The notes under the pieces are model-generated. The model had not been told where the DNA came from, did no database searches, and saw only the letters and a list, made by a program, of their open reading frames with translations. From Chryseobacterium gallinarum (GTDB lineage: Bacteria > Bacteroidota > Bacteroidia > Flavobacteriales > Weeksellaceae), in the NCBI RefSeq assembly GCF_001021975.1, contig NZ_CP009928.1, forward strand, positions 4,096,001 through 4,160,000: 64,000 nt of DNA. Direction: 5' to 3'. Positions within the stretch are counted from its first letter, which is position 1, and the number at the start of each line of letters is the position of its first letter. Shown one piece after another: positions 1-9,300 of this stretch. The position numbers and the translations under genes were made by a program.

Positions 1-109
1 CTATATAATTCTGATACAGCTTGGAAACCTGGATATCCTTTTTTGATTGTGCTGAAAGTGAAATGATTGAGAATAAGGATAAGGCTGCTGTAATGATATA
101 CTTTTTCAT
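1..109 (-). CDS. Secreted protein, 5' part only (possibly DUF3347 family)
   Basis: Only the first 36 codons are in the window; the gene runs off the left edge. The start MKKYIITAALSLFSIIS is a typical type I signal peptide with probable cleavage near LSAQ/SKK, so the product is exported. The first mature residues (KKDIQVSKLYQNYI) resemble the opening of DUF3347 proteins, periplasmic helical proteins often linked to copper handling. That fits the HYC_CC_PP gene directly upstream, also often found beside metal genes. The family call is inference from about 15 residues; the export signal is seen directly. Confidence 0.55.
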   Translation of the reverse strand, partial: MKKYIITAALSLFSIISLSAQSKKDIQVSKLYQNYI

Positions 110-224
110 TGTTTTATATTTTAGAATTAATTTTAAGTAAAGAATAATTGAAGACGCAACGTATGCGTCAGGGCATGTCGCTGGTAACGATATTTTTATG
201 AATACCGGAAACGACTGACCTATT

Positions 225-605
225 CTAAATTCTAAAATTACAATGATTGATATAGATGGGTACCGGACTGTATTCCGGGGGTGCATTGATTTGAATCCGG
301 GTAAATTTCAAGGCCGAAAAAGAACGGTCTGCCTGCGTGAATAAAGATTTTACCGGGACTTCTGAAAGCTGGCTTAAAAAATTAATGGTTAGTAAATCAG
401 ATTTCTGAGAATCATCAACCTTTACCACTTTAATTTCTGTTTTGCAGCATCCTTTTTTATCTCTAACCCCGCATTTACCACAGATATCACTGGTTTTCTG
501 ACTGACAGAAACAAATTCCTGCATACAGTAATGAACGCTGAAAGCTGCTCCGGAAGAAAATCCGAAGTAGAAAACAGAGAACACTATGGCAAGAATCTTT
601 TTCAT
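225..605 (-). CDS. HYC_CC_PP family protein
   Basis: 126 residues with an N-terminal signal or anchor segment (about 1-20). It carries the three signatures that name this Bacteroidota family: HYC (in SVHYCMQEF), a CC pair inside a Cys cluster (ICGKCG...GCCKTE) and a C-terminal PP (NAPPEYSP). The family has no established function, but the clustered cysteines and histidine suggest metal binding. The gene lies 115 bases upstream of the partial DUF3347-like gene on the same strand and downstream of a TonB-dependent receptor, from which it is separated by a terminator. A role in copper or heavy-metal handling is inference from context. Confidence 0.8.
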   Translation of the reverse strand: MKKILAIVFSVFYFGFSSGAAFSVHYCMQEFVSVSQKTSDICGKCGVRDKKGCCKTEIKVVKVDDSQKSDLLTINFLSQLSEVPVKSLFTQADRSFSALKFTRIQINAPPEYSPVPIYINHCNFRI

Positions 606-680
606 GATGAGACAAAGATAGAAATATCCGGGAAATCGTTGTTATAAAATTCTGTAATGTTGTTATAAAATTCGGCAATA

Positions 681-717
681 AAAAAGCATCTGGTAATGTT
701 CAGATGCTTTTATTTTT
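681..717 (-). terminator. Intrinsic terminator after the TonB receptor gene
   Basis: AAAAGCATCTG pairs with CAGATGCTTTT around a short loop, with T-rich tails on both sides. It sits 43 bases past the receptor stop codon on the minus strand and separates that gene from the HYC_CC_PP gene. Confidence 0.8.
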
Positions 718-759
718 ATACTGGTAAGGCAGATTTAAATCTGATACAATCCCCGGCTT

Positions 760-2997
760 TTATAATTTGAATTCCAGTTTAACGTTAAAGAAGCGTCCTG
801 TAAGACGTACCGGAACCGGGTACATATAATTGGTATTATAATCTGTAATCCACTGATTGGCTACCGTGTTATTGATATTAAAGGCATTAAAAACCTGTAC
901 TCCCAAAGTCAATTCCTGGAAATTACCCCAGAAGCCGGATCTCTTATTTTTATCTTTCGGATCAATAAACACTTTTGTGAGGCCGATGTCTACCCTTTTA
1001 TAGGAAGGTAATGTTTTTTGATAGGTATAGGCAGCATTAAAATCAGGTTGGCCATTACTGTCAAACAATACAGGGGATCCTGTAGGCAGTCCCATTGCAT
1101 ATACCAACGTAAGATTTACCCTCATGGAAGGAAACTGAGGCATATAATCCTGATAAAACATAGCAAATCTGAATCTCTGATCGGTAGGTCTCGGAATATC
1201 TCCTTTTCCATCGATATTTTCATATACCCTTGCATAACTCGCAGATAACCATGAATCAACTCCCGGCACAAATTCTCCAAATAAGCGGGCATCTACTCCA
1301 TAAGCATATCCTGTTGCATTATTTTTCCCTGAATAACGGATTCTTACATTATCCATATAGTAAGGGATCAGATTATCCATTTTTTTATAATAAAGCTCAG
1401 TGGTAAGTTTAAACGGCCTGTCATACATATAAAACTCATAATCGTTGGCAAGGATAAGCTGTATGGAACGCTGTGATTTGATATCTGAGTTGAAATTCCC
1501 ATCCAGGTCTTTAATCTCTTTATAAAAAGGGGCCTGGTAATAAATTCCTCCGGAAAGTTTAAACAACATATCACTGTCCCAATCAGGTTTTATCGCAAAC
1601 TGGAATCTCGGTGAGAAGATCGTTTCTTTATTGAAGCTCCAGTTGGCAACACGTACCCCGGCGTTTACAAATACTTTGCTTGCCCCCCAATAAAATTTCT
1701 GTGAATATTGTGCATAAGCCGATAATCTTGTAGGCTCAATATTATTCTGGCCGGCAATATAATAAAACAGTTTAAGGCCTCCTGTTGTACCGGTTCTCGG
1801 ATCTATTACATGAGGTCTTGGAAGACTATAGCCTGCAGAATCTACCACCTTCCATTCATTGGTAAGGTCTTTCAGGTTTTCTTTCTCATATTTAAATCCA
1901 ACTTCAATATCGGTATTCACATTAGGGGAAAATTTTACCCTGAATTGGGTACCGTACGTTCTTACAAACAGGTCATTTCTGGCATGCTCTGTCTGTCCTC
2001 CCAGATCAAAGGAGGTAACAGGTTCTTTTGTCTTTGGATCAAACGTCTGTAATCTATACCCCGATGCTATGGTATAATATTCTTTTTCCCTGTTCTGGTA
2101 AGCAAAACTGTCCAGGGTAAATTTCCATTGATCAGATGGTTTATAGTTCATGGAAAAAGTCCCCATCATGTTTTTATATTGGTCATTTTCCTGTCCTGCA
2201 TATCCTATATCCACAGTGATAGGTTGCTGAAGACTCCCGAAAGTCACACTTTTTTCCCGGGGGATCATCTGATAATCATTCTTGGAATAGTATCCTATGA
2301 ATGACATGGAAAACTTATCATTAACATGATAGTTGATATAAGATTGAAAATCCCAGTAAGTAGGATTGAAATCCGTATCTTCTTTTAAGGTATTCAACAC
2401 AAGATTGGTATTCCTGTATCTGCCTGAAAATAAAGCGGTCAGCTTTTTATTTTTGGATGTCAGCCCTGTTGTGAGCCTCCCACCTATTAAACTGGCTTCT
2501 CCGGAGACTTCAAATTTTTCAGGTTCACGATAATAGATATTAAGGGCAGAAGACATTTTGTCTCCATATTTAGGTTCAAATCCTCCTGCTGAAAAGTTTA
2601 CTGCTGAAACCATATCCGGATTAATGATACTCATCCCCTCCTGCTGCGAATTCCGGATCAGGAAAGGTCTGTAAATCTCGATATCATTAATATAAATAAG
2701 GTTTTCATCATAGTTTCCGCCACGTACCATATATTGGGAAGACAGCTCGGTATTGGAGTTGACAGAAGGAAGTGTTTTGATCAATCCTTCAATACCTCCG
2801 CTTATGGAAGCCACAGATTTGGCTTCTTTAGCTGAAATTTTGACATTGGTAATGTCATTGGTTCTTCCTGTTACTTTTTTCTGGAATACAACTTCCTCAA
2901 TATCGGTAACTTTAGTGGCCACCGTATCTTTTTTTCTATGTTGGGAAAAAATAAGGACGGGAACCATAAGGCTTAGCGGTAAAACTAGTTTTTTCAA
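760..2997 (-). CDS. TonB-dependent outer membrane receptor
   Basis: 745 residues. A signal peptide (MKKLVLPLSLMVPVLIFSQ) is followed by a plug domain (about 30-165) with IEGLIKTLPSVNS, QYMVRGGNYDEN and a GGFEPKYGDKMSS segment typical of TonB-dependent plugs, then a long beta-barrel rich in alternating aromatic residues that ends in VKLEFKL. No N-terminal carboxypeptidase-like domain and no SusD partner are present, so this is not a standard SusC pair. It would import an unknown ligand, perhaps a metal chelate given the HYC_CC_PP neighbour (inference). The start is 44 bases downstream of kdsA, so read-through from kdsA is possible. A terminator follows. Confidence 0.88.
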   Translation of the reverse strand: MKKLVLPLSLMVPVLIFSQHRKKDTVATKVTDIEEVVFQKKVTGRTNDITNVKISAKEAKSVASISGGIEGLIKTLPSVNSNTELSSQYMVRGGNYDENLIYINDIEIYRPFLIRNSQQEGMSIINPDMVSAVNFSAGGFEPKYGDKMSSALNIYYREPEKFEVSGEASLIGGRLTTGLTSKNKKLTALFSGRYRNTNLVLNTLKEDTDFNPTYWDFQSYINYHVNDKFSMSFIGYYSKNDYQMIPREKSVTFGSLQQPITVDIGYAGQENDQYKNMMGTFSMNYKPSDQWKFTLDSFAYQNREKEYYTIASGYRLQTFDPKTKEPVTSFDLGGQTEHARNDLFVRTYGTQFRVKFSPNVNTDIEVGFKYEKENLKDLTNEWKVVDSAGYSLPRPHVIDPRTGTTGGLKLFYYIAGQNNIEPTRLSAYAQYSQKFYWGASKVFVNAGVRVANWSFNKETIFSPRFQFAIKPDWDSDMLFKLSGGIYYQAPFYKEIKDLDGNFNSDIKSQRSIQLILANDYEFYMYDRPFKLTTELYYKKMDNLIPYYMDNVRIRYSGKNNATGYAYGVDARLFGEFVPGVDSWLSASYARVYENIDGKGDIPRPTDQRFRFAMFYQDYMPQFPSMRVNLTLVYAMGLPTGSPVLFDSNGQPDFNAAYTYQKTLPSYKRVDIGLTKVFIDPKDKNKRSGFWGNFQELTLGVQVFNAFNINNTVANQWITDYNTNYMYPVPVRLTGRFFNVKLEFKL

Positions 2998-3041
2998 AAG
3001 AAATGTTTTAAGAATTTCTAAAATTAATGTTTTTTTAACAA

Positions 3042-3851
3042 TTACAAAATTGATTCTCTAATTCTTGTTAATTTTTGCAACAAATCTTCTAACAAATCTA
3101 ATCTTAACATATTGGCACCATCAGATAATGCTGTTTCCGGGGTTGGATGTGTCTCAATAAAAATACCATCGGCACCTACTGCAATTCCTGCTTTAGCTAC
3201 TGTTTCAATAAGATCAGGTCTTCCTCCGGTCACTCCGGAGCTTTGATTAGGCTGCTGAAGAGAATGGGTAACATCCAAAATAACAGGGGCATATTCCCTC
3301 ATTGTAGGAATTCCTCTGTAATCTACGATCAGGTCTGTATATCCGAAAGAATTTCCTCTTTCAATAATGGCGACTTTCTGATTATTGGAATCGGTCACTT
3401 TCTGAACTGCAAACTTCATAGCTTCCGGCGAAAGGAATTGTCCTTTTTTCAATGTCACACATTTCCCGGTTTTTGCAGCCGCTACCAAAAGGTCTGTCTG
3501 ACGAACCAGAAAAGCAGGAATCTGAAGGACATCCACATATTGTGCAGCCAGCGCAGCATGTTCATTTTCATGAATATCTGTAGTGGTTGGAATATTGAAC
3601 GTCTCTCCCACTTTTTTCAAAATTTCAAGAGACTTCTCTTCACCAATTGTTGTAAATGAGTCTACACGACTTCTGTTTGCTTTCTTAAAACTTCCTTTAA
3701 AGATATAGGGAATATTGTATTTATCTGTGATGCTGATCACTTTCTCGGCTATTCTGAGTGCCATATCTTCCCCTTCAATAATACAGGGACCGGCAATAAG
3801 GAAAAAGTTTTTTGAATCTTTGTGATGAATATTATCTAAATACTGAATCAT
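3042..3851 (-). CDS. kdsA: 3-deoxy-8-phosphooctulonate synthase (KDO-8-P synthase)
   Basis: 269 residues, full length. It condenses phosphoenolpyruvate with arabinose 5-phosphate to KDO-8-phosphate for the lipopolysaccharide inner core. Visible family motifs are IAGPCIIEG (19-27), FKGSFKKANRSR, TDIHE, VTLKKGQF, IERGNSFGY and IETHPTPETALSDG. The Cys in GPC (residue 23), with the His in DVTHS, the Glu in IETHP and the Asp in ALSD, matches the ligand set of metal-dependent KdsA enzymes; enterobacterial metal-free enzymes have Asn in place of this Cys. The next pathway gene kept in this window, kdsB, is separate at 23.1 kb. Confidence 0.95.
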   Translation of the reverse strand: MIQYLDNIHHKDSKNFFLIAGPCIIEGEDMALRIAEKVISITDKYNIPYIFKGSFKKANRSRVDSFTTIGEEKSLEILKKVGETFNIPTTTDIHENEHAALAAQYVDVLQIPAFLVRQTDLLVAAAKTGKCVTLKKGQFLSPEAMKFAVQKVTDSNNQKVAIIERGNSFGYTDLIVDYRGIPTMREYAPVILDVTHSLQQPNQSSGVTGGRPDLIETVAKAGIAVGADGIFIETHPTPETALSDGANMLRLDLLEDLLQKLTRIRESIL

Positions 3852-4195
3852 TTTGTTGTAATTAAAAGTTCAGTAAAAATACTGAGAAAGTTTCAGACCT
3901 GGAAATTATTTGAGGAGAGAGTGCAGTTTAGGCTTAAGGAAAGAAGATTCCTGACGAAATGACAAAAATTTGGAGGCATTTCTTTAAAGAATCTGCGTTA
4001 TCAGCTAAATCTGCGGAGGAAATTGTATCAGGTTGTCAGAAAAAGATCGCAGATGTTAGGTTTTGCTGAAGCCAATGGAATTTATATAAAAGAAGAACGG
4101 ACTAAAGTCCGTCCCTATTGATGATATGGTTTATTTTTCTGTTGGTGATGTAATAATTTTTTTTATTACGCTCAAATTCTGAATGCACACAATAT
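3852..4195. other. 344-base intergenic stretch with a dispersed repeat
   Basis: No convincing reading frame is present. The only structure I recognise is a roughly 65-base repeat at 4062-4123 that has a second copy near 15.75 kb. The remainder looks like AT-rich spacer between the DUF1697 gene and kdsA. Confidence 0.6.
4062..4123. repeat. Dispersed intergenic repeat, copy 1 (GGACTAAAGTCC palindrome)
   Basis: The segment begins with GCTGAAGCCA and ends with AACGGACTAAAGTCCGTCCC then TATTGATG; it contains the 12-base palindrome GGACTAAAGTCC. A second copy at 15747-15812 keeps both ends and the palindrome but differs in the middle. Both copies lie beyond the 3' end of a gene. Confidence 0.7.
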
Positions 4196-4723
4196 CTATC
4201 CCATTTTTTTCAATACTTTTTCAAACGTATTGACGTTCCTGCTGGTAAACCGGTCTTTCAGACTTTTCTTTCCTAAAACCTTACCAAAGGTAGAATCTAA
4301 TGTATTTCCTTTTGGAACCCGCCAATAAAATATATCATTCACAATGATTCCTTTTTCGTTTTCTGTCCGGGAAGCTTTTTGAAATTCATCCATCAGAACA
4401 TGTTCTACTCCAGGCAACCCTACAAAAGCATAGAGATGGAAATTTTCATCTTTTTCAAAGGGAATGCTATTCCAGAACATTTCCGTTTCTTCCTGAGATT
4501 TCACAAATAGAAAGGCTTCATAGCCAAAACGCTCAGACATTGCTTTTTCCAATATTATTTTTAAATCGCCGGCCTTTTTATCTGATGAGAAAACAATATT
4601 TCCGGAGGCAAGTACGGAACTTACTTCTTTCATTCCGGCATCTTTGAAAACCTGACAGACGTCTGCCATTTTCATATTGGTTCCTTTTACGTTGACGCCA
4701 CGGAGAAAAGCACAGTATTTCAT
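4196..4723 (-). CDS. DUF1697 domain-containing protein
   Basis: 175 residues from the ATG at 4723 (MKYCAFLRGVNVKG). The frame extends upstream to a TTG, but the family consensus starts at exactly this M(K)xxAFLRGxNVGG-like segment, so the internal ATG is preferred. Family features are LRGVNVKGTNMKMADV near the N-terminus, LASGNIVFSS (about 38-47) and the C-terminal TSRNVNTFEKV. DUF1697 proteins are small cytoplasmic proteins of unknown function. The gene is 72 bases downstream of the membrane glycosyltransferase gene and probably shares its transcript. Confidence 0.85.
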   Translation of the reverse strand: MKYCAFLRGVNVKGTNMKMADVCQVFKDAGMKEVSSVLASGNIVFSSDKKAGDLKIILEKAMSERFGYEAFLFVKSQEETEMFWNSIPFEKDENFHLYAFVGLPGVEHVLMDEFQKASRTENEKGIIVNDIFYWRVPKGNTLDSTFGKVLGKKSLKDRFTSRNVNTFEKVLKKMG

Positions 4724-4795
4724 ATTTCGGGTATTAGGTTTAAGCAGGTTACAGAGTTCAGCCGGATCGCTTAATAAGAAGAGCAGATTCAACAA

Positions 4796-6289
4796 TTAAT
4801 CAATCCTTATATATAGATTATAATCCGTTCCGGAAGGTTTTAACTTATAAATTTTTTCAAGGATTTTGTTATCACTTTTCAAATGATCCTTTACCCTGAA
4901 CTCCTTTAAAAGTCTATAATGGGTCTGGTAATAAAAAGCATCAGCGGTATTCCCTTCATATAAATTTTTATAGGAAAGCAGATATTTGGGCTTTCTTGTC
5001 TTTACAGTATTGATCCAATAATTGGCTTTATCTTTTTTAATTTCTGCCTGAATCTGTTTGTCTACCAATCCTACCTCATCTATTGTTTTCAATCCTGAAA
5101 AATATGGCACATAACCGGCGGGTTCCAGTAAAATCCATTGGTTTTTATCCTTTTCATACTGGTTTAGAAATATTCCGATTGTTCTGCGGTAGTTCCATTC
5201 TCCATTTCCGGTGGCAATAGAATGAATAGTTTGAAAGGCAAACATCGGAAGGATATAAAAAATAATTAACAGGGATAACCATAGTTTTCTTTTCTCTTTC
5301 TGTTCCAGTACAAATATAACTACGGGTACAAAAAGTAAAAGTTGAGGCACCCAATAATACCAGTCGAACAAGCTTTTCTGGGAAATAAAAATAATCTGTT
5401 TTGTCCACCCGAACACAAAGATGATCCAAAGGAAGTAATTTCTGGATTGTCCCTGCCTTACAAGGTATATAAAGCAAAGCAGTTCAAAGATCAATACGAT
5501 AATGGTTACCGGATTAAATTCTCCCGGAACCTTCAGCATTCCCCAGAAATTTCCAAAACTTACTAAAAAGTAATGGAGGTTTTGCTGAAAAGTAAAAGCC
5601 TGTTCGTATAATAATTTCTTAGCTGTGATGGTATTATTTACCAGTTCACCGAAGTACAGCCAATTGAAAGCCATTGTAAGAGAAACTCCCAGAACTCCTC
5701 CGAAAACATAGCTCCATCTGATTTTTTTATTCCAGAATAAGTCAACGAGAAAAACAATTCCGAGGAAAATAACCGTATCGATCCTTGTAAACATGATCAA
5801 AGCAGGAAGAAAAATAAAGGCCCATTTTTTTCCTTTATTAAAACCGTAATACAGCAATGCCATTTCCAGGAAAAATAAAATTCCGTATTCCATACCCAGG
5901 ATTGAAATTTTGATCGCCGGAGGCAAAATTCCTATTAAAAATATAAAAACAGCCTTTTGCCAGCCTTTTTTAAGAACCAGATGAGAAAGAAATAATGTTC
6001 CTATGGTAAAAAGGATAGAATTGAAGAGTAAAATTGGTACAATAAAGTGCTCCTTTCCAAAGATCAGGTTGAAAAAATAGGATACAAAAACATATAAATG
6101 AGTAGTAGAAGCTGAAATTTTTGTTTCCCCATTGAAACCAATAACCCCGTAATCCAGTAAATTCTGGGCAACTCTCCAGGTGATAAAAGCATCTTCCTGG
6201 ATATAATGCGTTAATAAAAAAAGAAGTTTAAAAGCTACCGTAAAAATTACAGCATAGATGGGGAACCTGCTATTTTTTGTTTCGGACAT
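4796..6289 (-). CDS. Multi-pass membrane glycosyltransferase-like protein (GT39/GT-C type)
   Basis: 497 residues with about ten predicted membrane segments. A short first loop carries an acidic motif (HYIQEDAFITWRVAQNL, about 29-45) of the kind used by GT-C enzymes such as ArnT, PMT and Alg-type mannosyltransferases to bind polyprenyl-phosphate sugars. The C-terminal 130 residues form a soluble, probably periplasmic, domain. The likely role is transfer of a sugar from a lipid carrier to a protein or glycan outside the membrane; donor and acceptor cannot be read from the sequence. A good promoter precedes it, and a second large membrane protein of similar logic lies just upstream. Confidence 0.65.
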   Translation of the reverse strand: MSETKNSRFPIYAVIFTVAFKLLFLLTHYIQEDAFITWRVAQNLLDYGVIGFNGETKISASTTHLYVFVSYFFNLIFGKEHFIVPILLFNSILFTIGTLFLSHLVLKKGWQKAVFIFLIGILPPAIKISILGMEYGILFFLEMALLYYGFNKGKKWAFIFLPALIMFTRIDTVIFLGIVFLVDLFWNKKIRWSYVFGGVLGVSLTMAFNWLYFGELVNNTITAKKLLYEQAFTFQQNLHYFLVSFGNFWGMLKVPGEFNPVTIIVLIFELLCFIYLVRQGQSRNYFLWIIFVFGWTKQIIFISQKSLFDWYYWVPQLLLFVPVVIFVLEQKEKRKLWLSLLIIFYILPMFAFQTIHSIATGNGEWNYRRTIGIFLNQYEKDKNQWILLEPAGYVPYFSGLKTIDEVGLVDKQIQAEIKKDKANYWINTVKTRKPKYLLSYKNLYEGNTADAFYYQTHYRLLKEFRVKDHLKSDNKILEKIYKLKPSGTDYNLYIRID

Positions 6290-6308
6290 TCTGTATTTTT
6301 AAGTTTCA

Positions 6309-6339
6309 CAAATATAATCTTAAAATTCAGGATTCCCAA
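6309..6339 (-). promoter_or_regulatory. Bacteroidota-type promoter for the membrane glycosyltransferase gene
   Basis: Read on the minus strand: TTG (6337-6339), 20 bases, then TATATTTG (6309-6316), an exact TAnnTTTG box. It lies 20 bases from the ATG at 6289 and just past the terminator of the upstream gene. Confidence 0.65.
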
Positions 6340-6346
6340 TAATAAA

Positions 6347-6371
6347 AAAACGGAACCGAAGTTCCGTTTTA
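6347..6371 (-). terminator. Intrinsic terminator after the DUF2723 gene
   Basis: AAAACGGAAC, loop CGAA, GTTCCGTTTT: a ten-base stem with a tetraloop, followed on the minus strand by T residues. It begins 7 bases beyond the DUF2723 stop codon. Confidence 0.85.
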
Positions 6372-6377
6372 AAGTGT

Positions 6378-9300
6378 TTATTGTGTTGCTTTAATAATTG
6401 CTGAAGTAATCTGATTTTCTTTTTCTTTTGAATAGGTAGAATCAAAAGGCTCCATCACATCAAATAAATACTGATAGAACGGCGTAATCTTTTGAACTTC
6501 TTCAGATTCTTTTATGGCTTTTTCTTTACCCATCTGCTGTAAATCCTTTACAAAAGCATTGAATTTTTTATCTATTGGCTCAACGGATTTTATCAGATAT
6601 GCATAAGCTTTTTCTTTCTGCCCTATCTTGGTATAAGCATCTGTTACTGCTGAAACTACCAGTGAATATTCCATAGGTTTTGTTCTTATTTGTCTTCTCA
6701 GATAGCTTTGATCCGTTTTTGAAAGGCTCAAATAATAATCATATTCATCAAAAATTCCTTTCTTAAGTACTTCTGCCAATTGAAGACCTTTTTGTTCCTG
6801 ACCGGCAATGATATATCCAGATACGATAGAACTTAATGAACGTGGATCATTGTATTTTTCAGCAGGAATTTCCTTAGCAGCAAGATCCAATAATTCGATT
6901 GCTTTCGCTTTTTGTCCACTTAAGGCAAGTGCTGAAGCAGCTCTGCTTGCAGACATTCTGTAACTCATAATATTGGATGTCGCAGTTTCATCAAAGTGAG
7001 CACTTAAATCTTTAAAATTCCCCCATCTGAAATTTTTCACCACATTGTAAAGAGAGTTAGCATCCACTCTACCCATATCTCCGTCAGGAGTCGGAGGTGT
7101 ATGAATTGGTACTAATCTATAACTGAAACCATCAAACTGAAGATATTCGTTCAGATAAAATATATTTTCGCTGTCATAAATACCTCCCGATGAAAAGTTG
7201 ATAGGACGCTTCCAATCGAAATTGGCCAATAGATCCAATAAAATCAAATTGTTTTTATAAAGGGTATTTCCTTTATAAGTAATCATAATCTGATTGGCAA
7301 CATTTGGAAGGTCTGCCTGATTGATAATTCCAGCTTTTAAAGCATTTTCTTTATTGACAGGAAGGACGAATTTGTTTACCGGAAGAATATTATACTTTTC
7401 GTATTTCTCTTCTCCGAAATACATTTTTAATAATTCATCTTTTTCCGGGGATTTGAATTTAATAAAATCAATAGCTTCCTTCAATGTTAATGAATCCTGT
7501 GTAAGATATTTTCTGAAAGCCTGGAATTGCGTATCAGGAGCTCCCTGTTCTTTCAACATAGAGAAAACACCTTCCCAATCTTCCTTCTTCATCATATAGA
7601 TCTGGTCATTTACCCCGTCTCGGTAATCTTCATGTGTCAGTTCACTTGGGATTCCCATCGCATTGTAGGTTCTTCTTTTCACCTGATCTAAGTTCCAAGG
7701 TGTTGAAGCAAGGGTAAAGTTAACCACTTTCACATCATCTCTGAATCTTTCCGTTTCCTGGATTGCCCAAACCGGATACGTATCATTATCCCCGTAAACA
7801 AACAAAATGTCGTTTTTCGGCAATGATTTTAATACCGAATATGCATAATCATAAGCTGTATACCTGTTGCTTCTGTCATGTACATTGTAATTCTGGAATC
7901 CCATCATAAAAGGCACTCCCAGTAATACCACGCCTAAAGCGATATTGGCTCCGTTAGATTTTATTTTGGATTGTAAGAACCATAAAATAGCTCCTGCTCC
8001 CAATCCGATCCAAATAGCAAATGCATAAAAAGATCCTACCATAGCGTAGTCTCTTTCTCTTGGTTCAAAAGGTTTTACCCCCGTATAGAAAATAATTCCC
8101 ACACTCGTTATAATAAACAGAGATAATAGTGCATAGAATCTTCCGAAATCTCTGTTCAACTGGAAAAAGAATCCGATTAAACCTAAAATTAATGGAAGGA
8201 AGAAAAACTTTACGGTGCTTTCATTTTTGAATTTAGCAGGCAATTTATCCTGATTTCCTACCAAAAGATTGTCTATAAACGGAATTCCTGAGATCCAGTT
8301 TCCTTTTGTGCTTTCCATATTTCCTTCAAGGTCATTTTGTCTTCCTACAAAATTCCACATCAGATATCTTACAAAATAATATCCATTCTGGAAGGAGATG
8401 AAATAATCCATATTCTGAAGCAATGAAGGCTTCTGAACATTGATCAGGTTATAAGGTTTCACTTTTAAATAATCCGAAGCCGTGATTGTTTTATCTTCAT
8501 ATTTTGTTCTTAGTTCATCAAAGATTTGCTTAGCCTGTGGATTGTCTGCCACATCTTCATTGGCATAATTGAAGGTAAAATCAGGAGCCCCATACATCGA
8601 AATATAATTGGCCATGACATCTTTATCTTCATTAAACATTCTTGGCATTAAGCTTATATGAGATTTATTGAATACATAATTGAATCGGTCTCCTGTCTTT
8701 CTGTAAGTTCCGGTTTTTTCATCTTTTTCATAAATTTCTCCGGTTTTCTTCGTTTTAAAACTACCGTCCTCATTCTTCTCGATTCCGTTTGCATCAAGAA
8801 ATGCTGTATAGTTTTGTCCGTAGATCGTTGGCCAGTCACCATACTGCTCCCTGTTATAATAATCCAGCATCCCGATCGCCGTATCCGGATCATTAAGGTT
8901 CATTGGCGGATTGGCATTTGCCCTGATCGGAATTACCATCCAGCAAGAGAAACCGATGATCATATATACTACAGATAAAGCTATAGTCTGATATAGGTTT
9001 CTTTTTGTTTTTCTGGCATATTTGATCATAAGATAGCAAATCAGAGCCATTAAAATAAATGCAGCAATTGTTCCTGAGTGGAAAGGAAGTCCCAGCCCGT
9101 TCACGAAGAAAATTTCCAGTCTTCCGAACATCGTCATAATCAGAGGGAAAATAATTTTGAAAACAACAATTAAAATTCCCAATGTAATAAGGTTAGCCCA
9201 GATAAAGTTCTTCCAGGTAAACTTGTAGTTTCGTGCGTAATATATGAGACATACCATAGGAGTTGCCAGCATACACATCATGTGTACCCCAACGGAAAGT

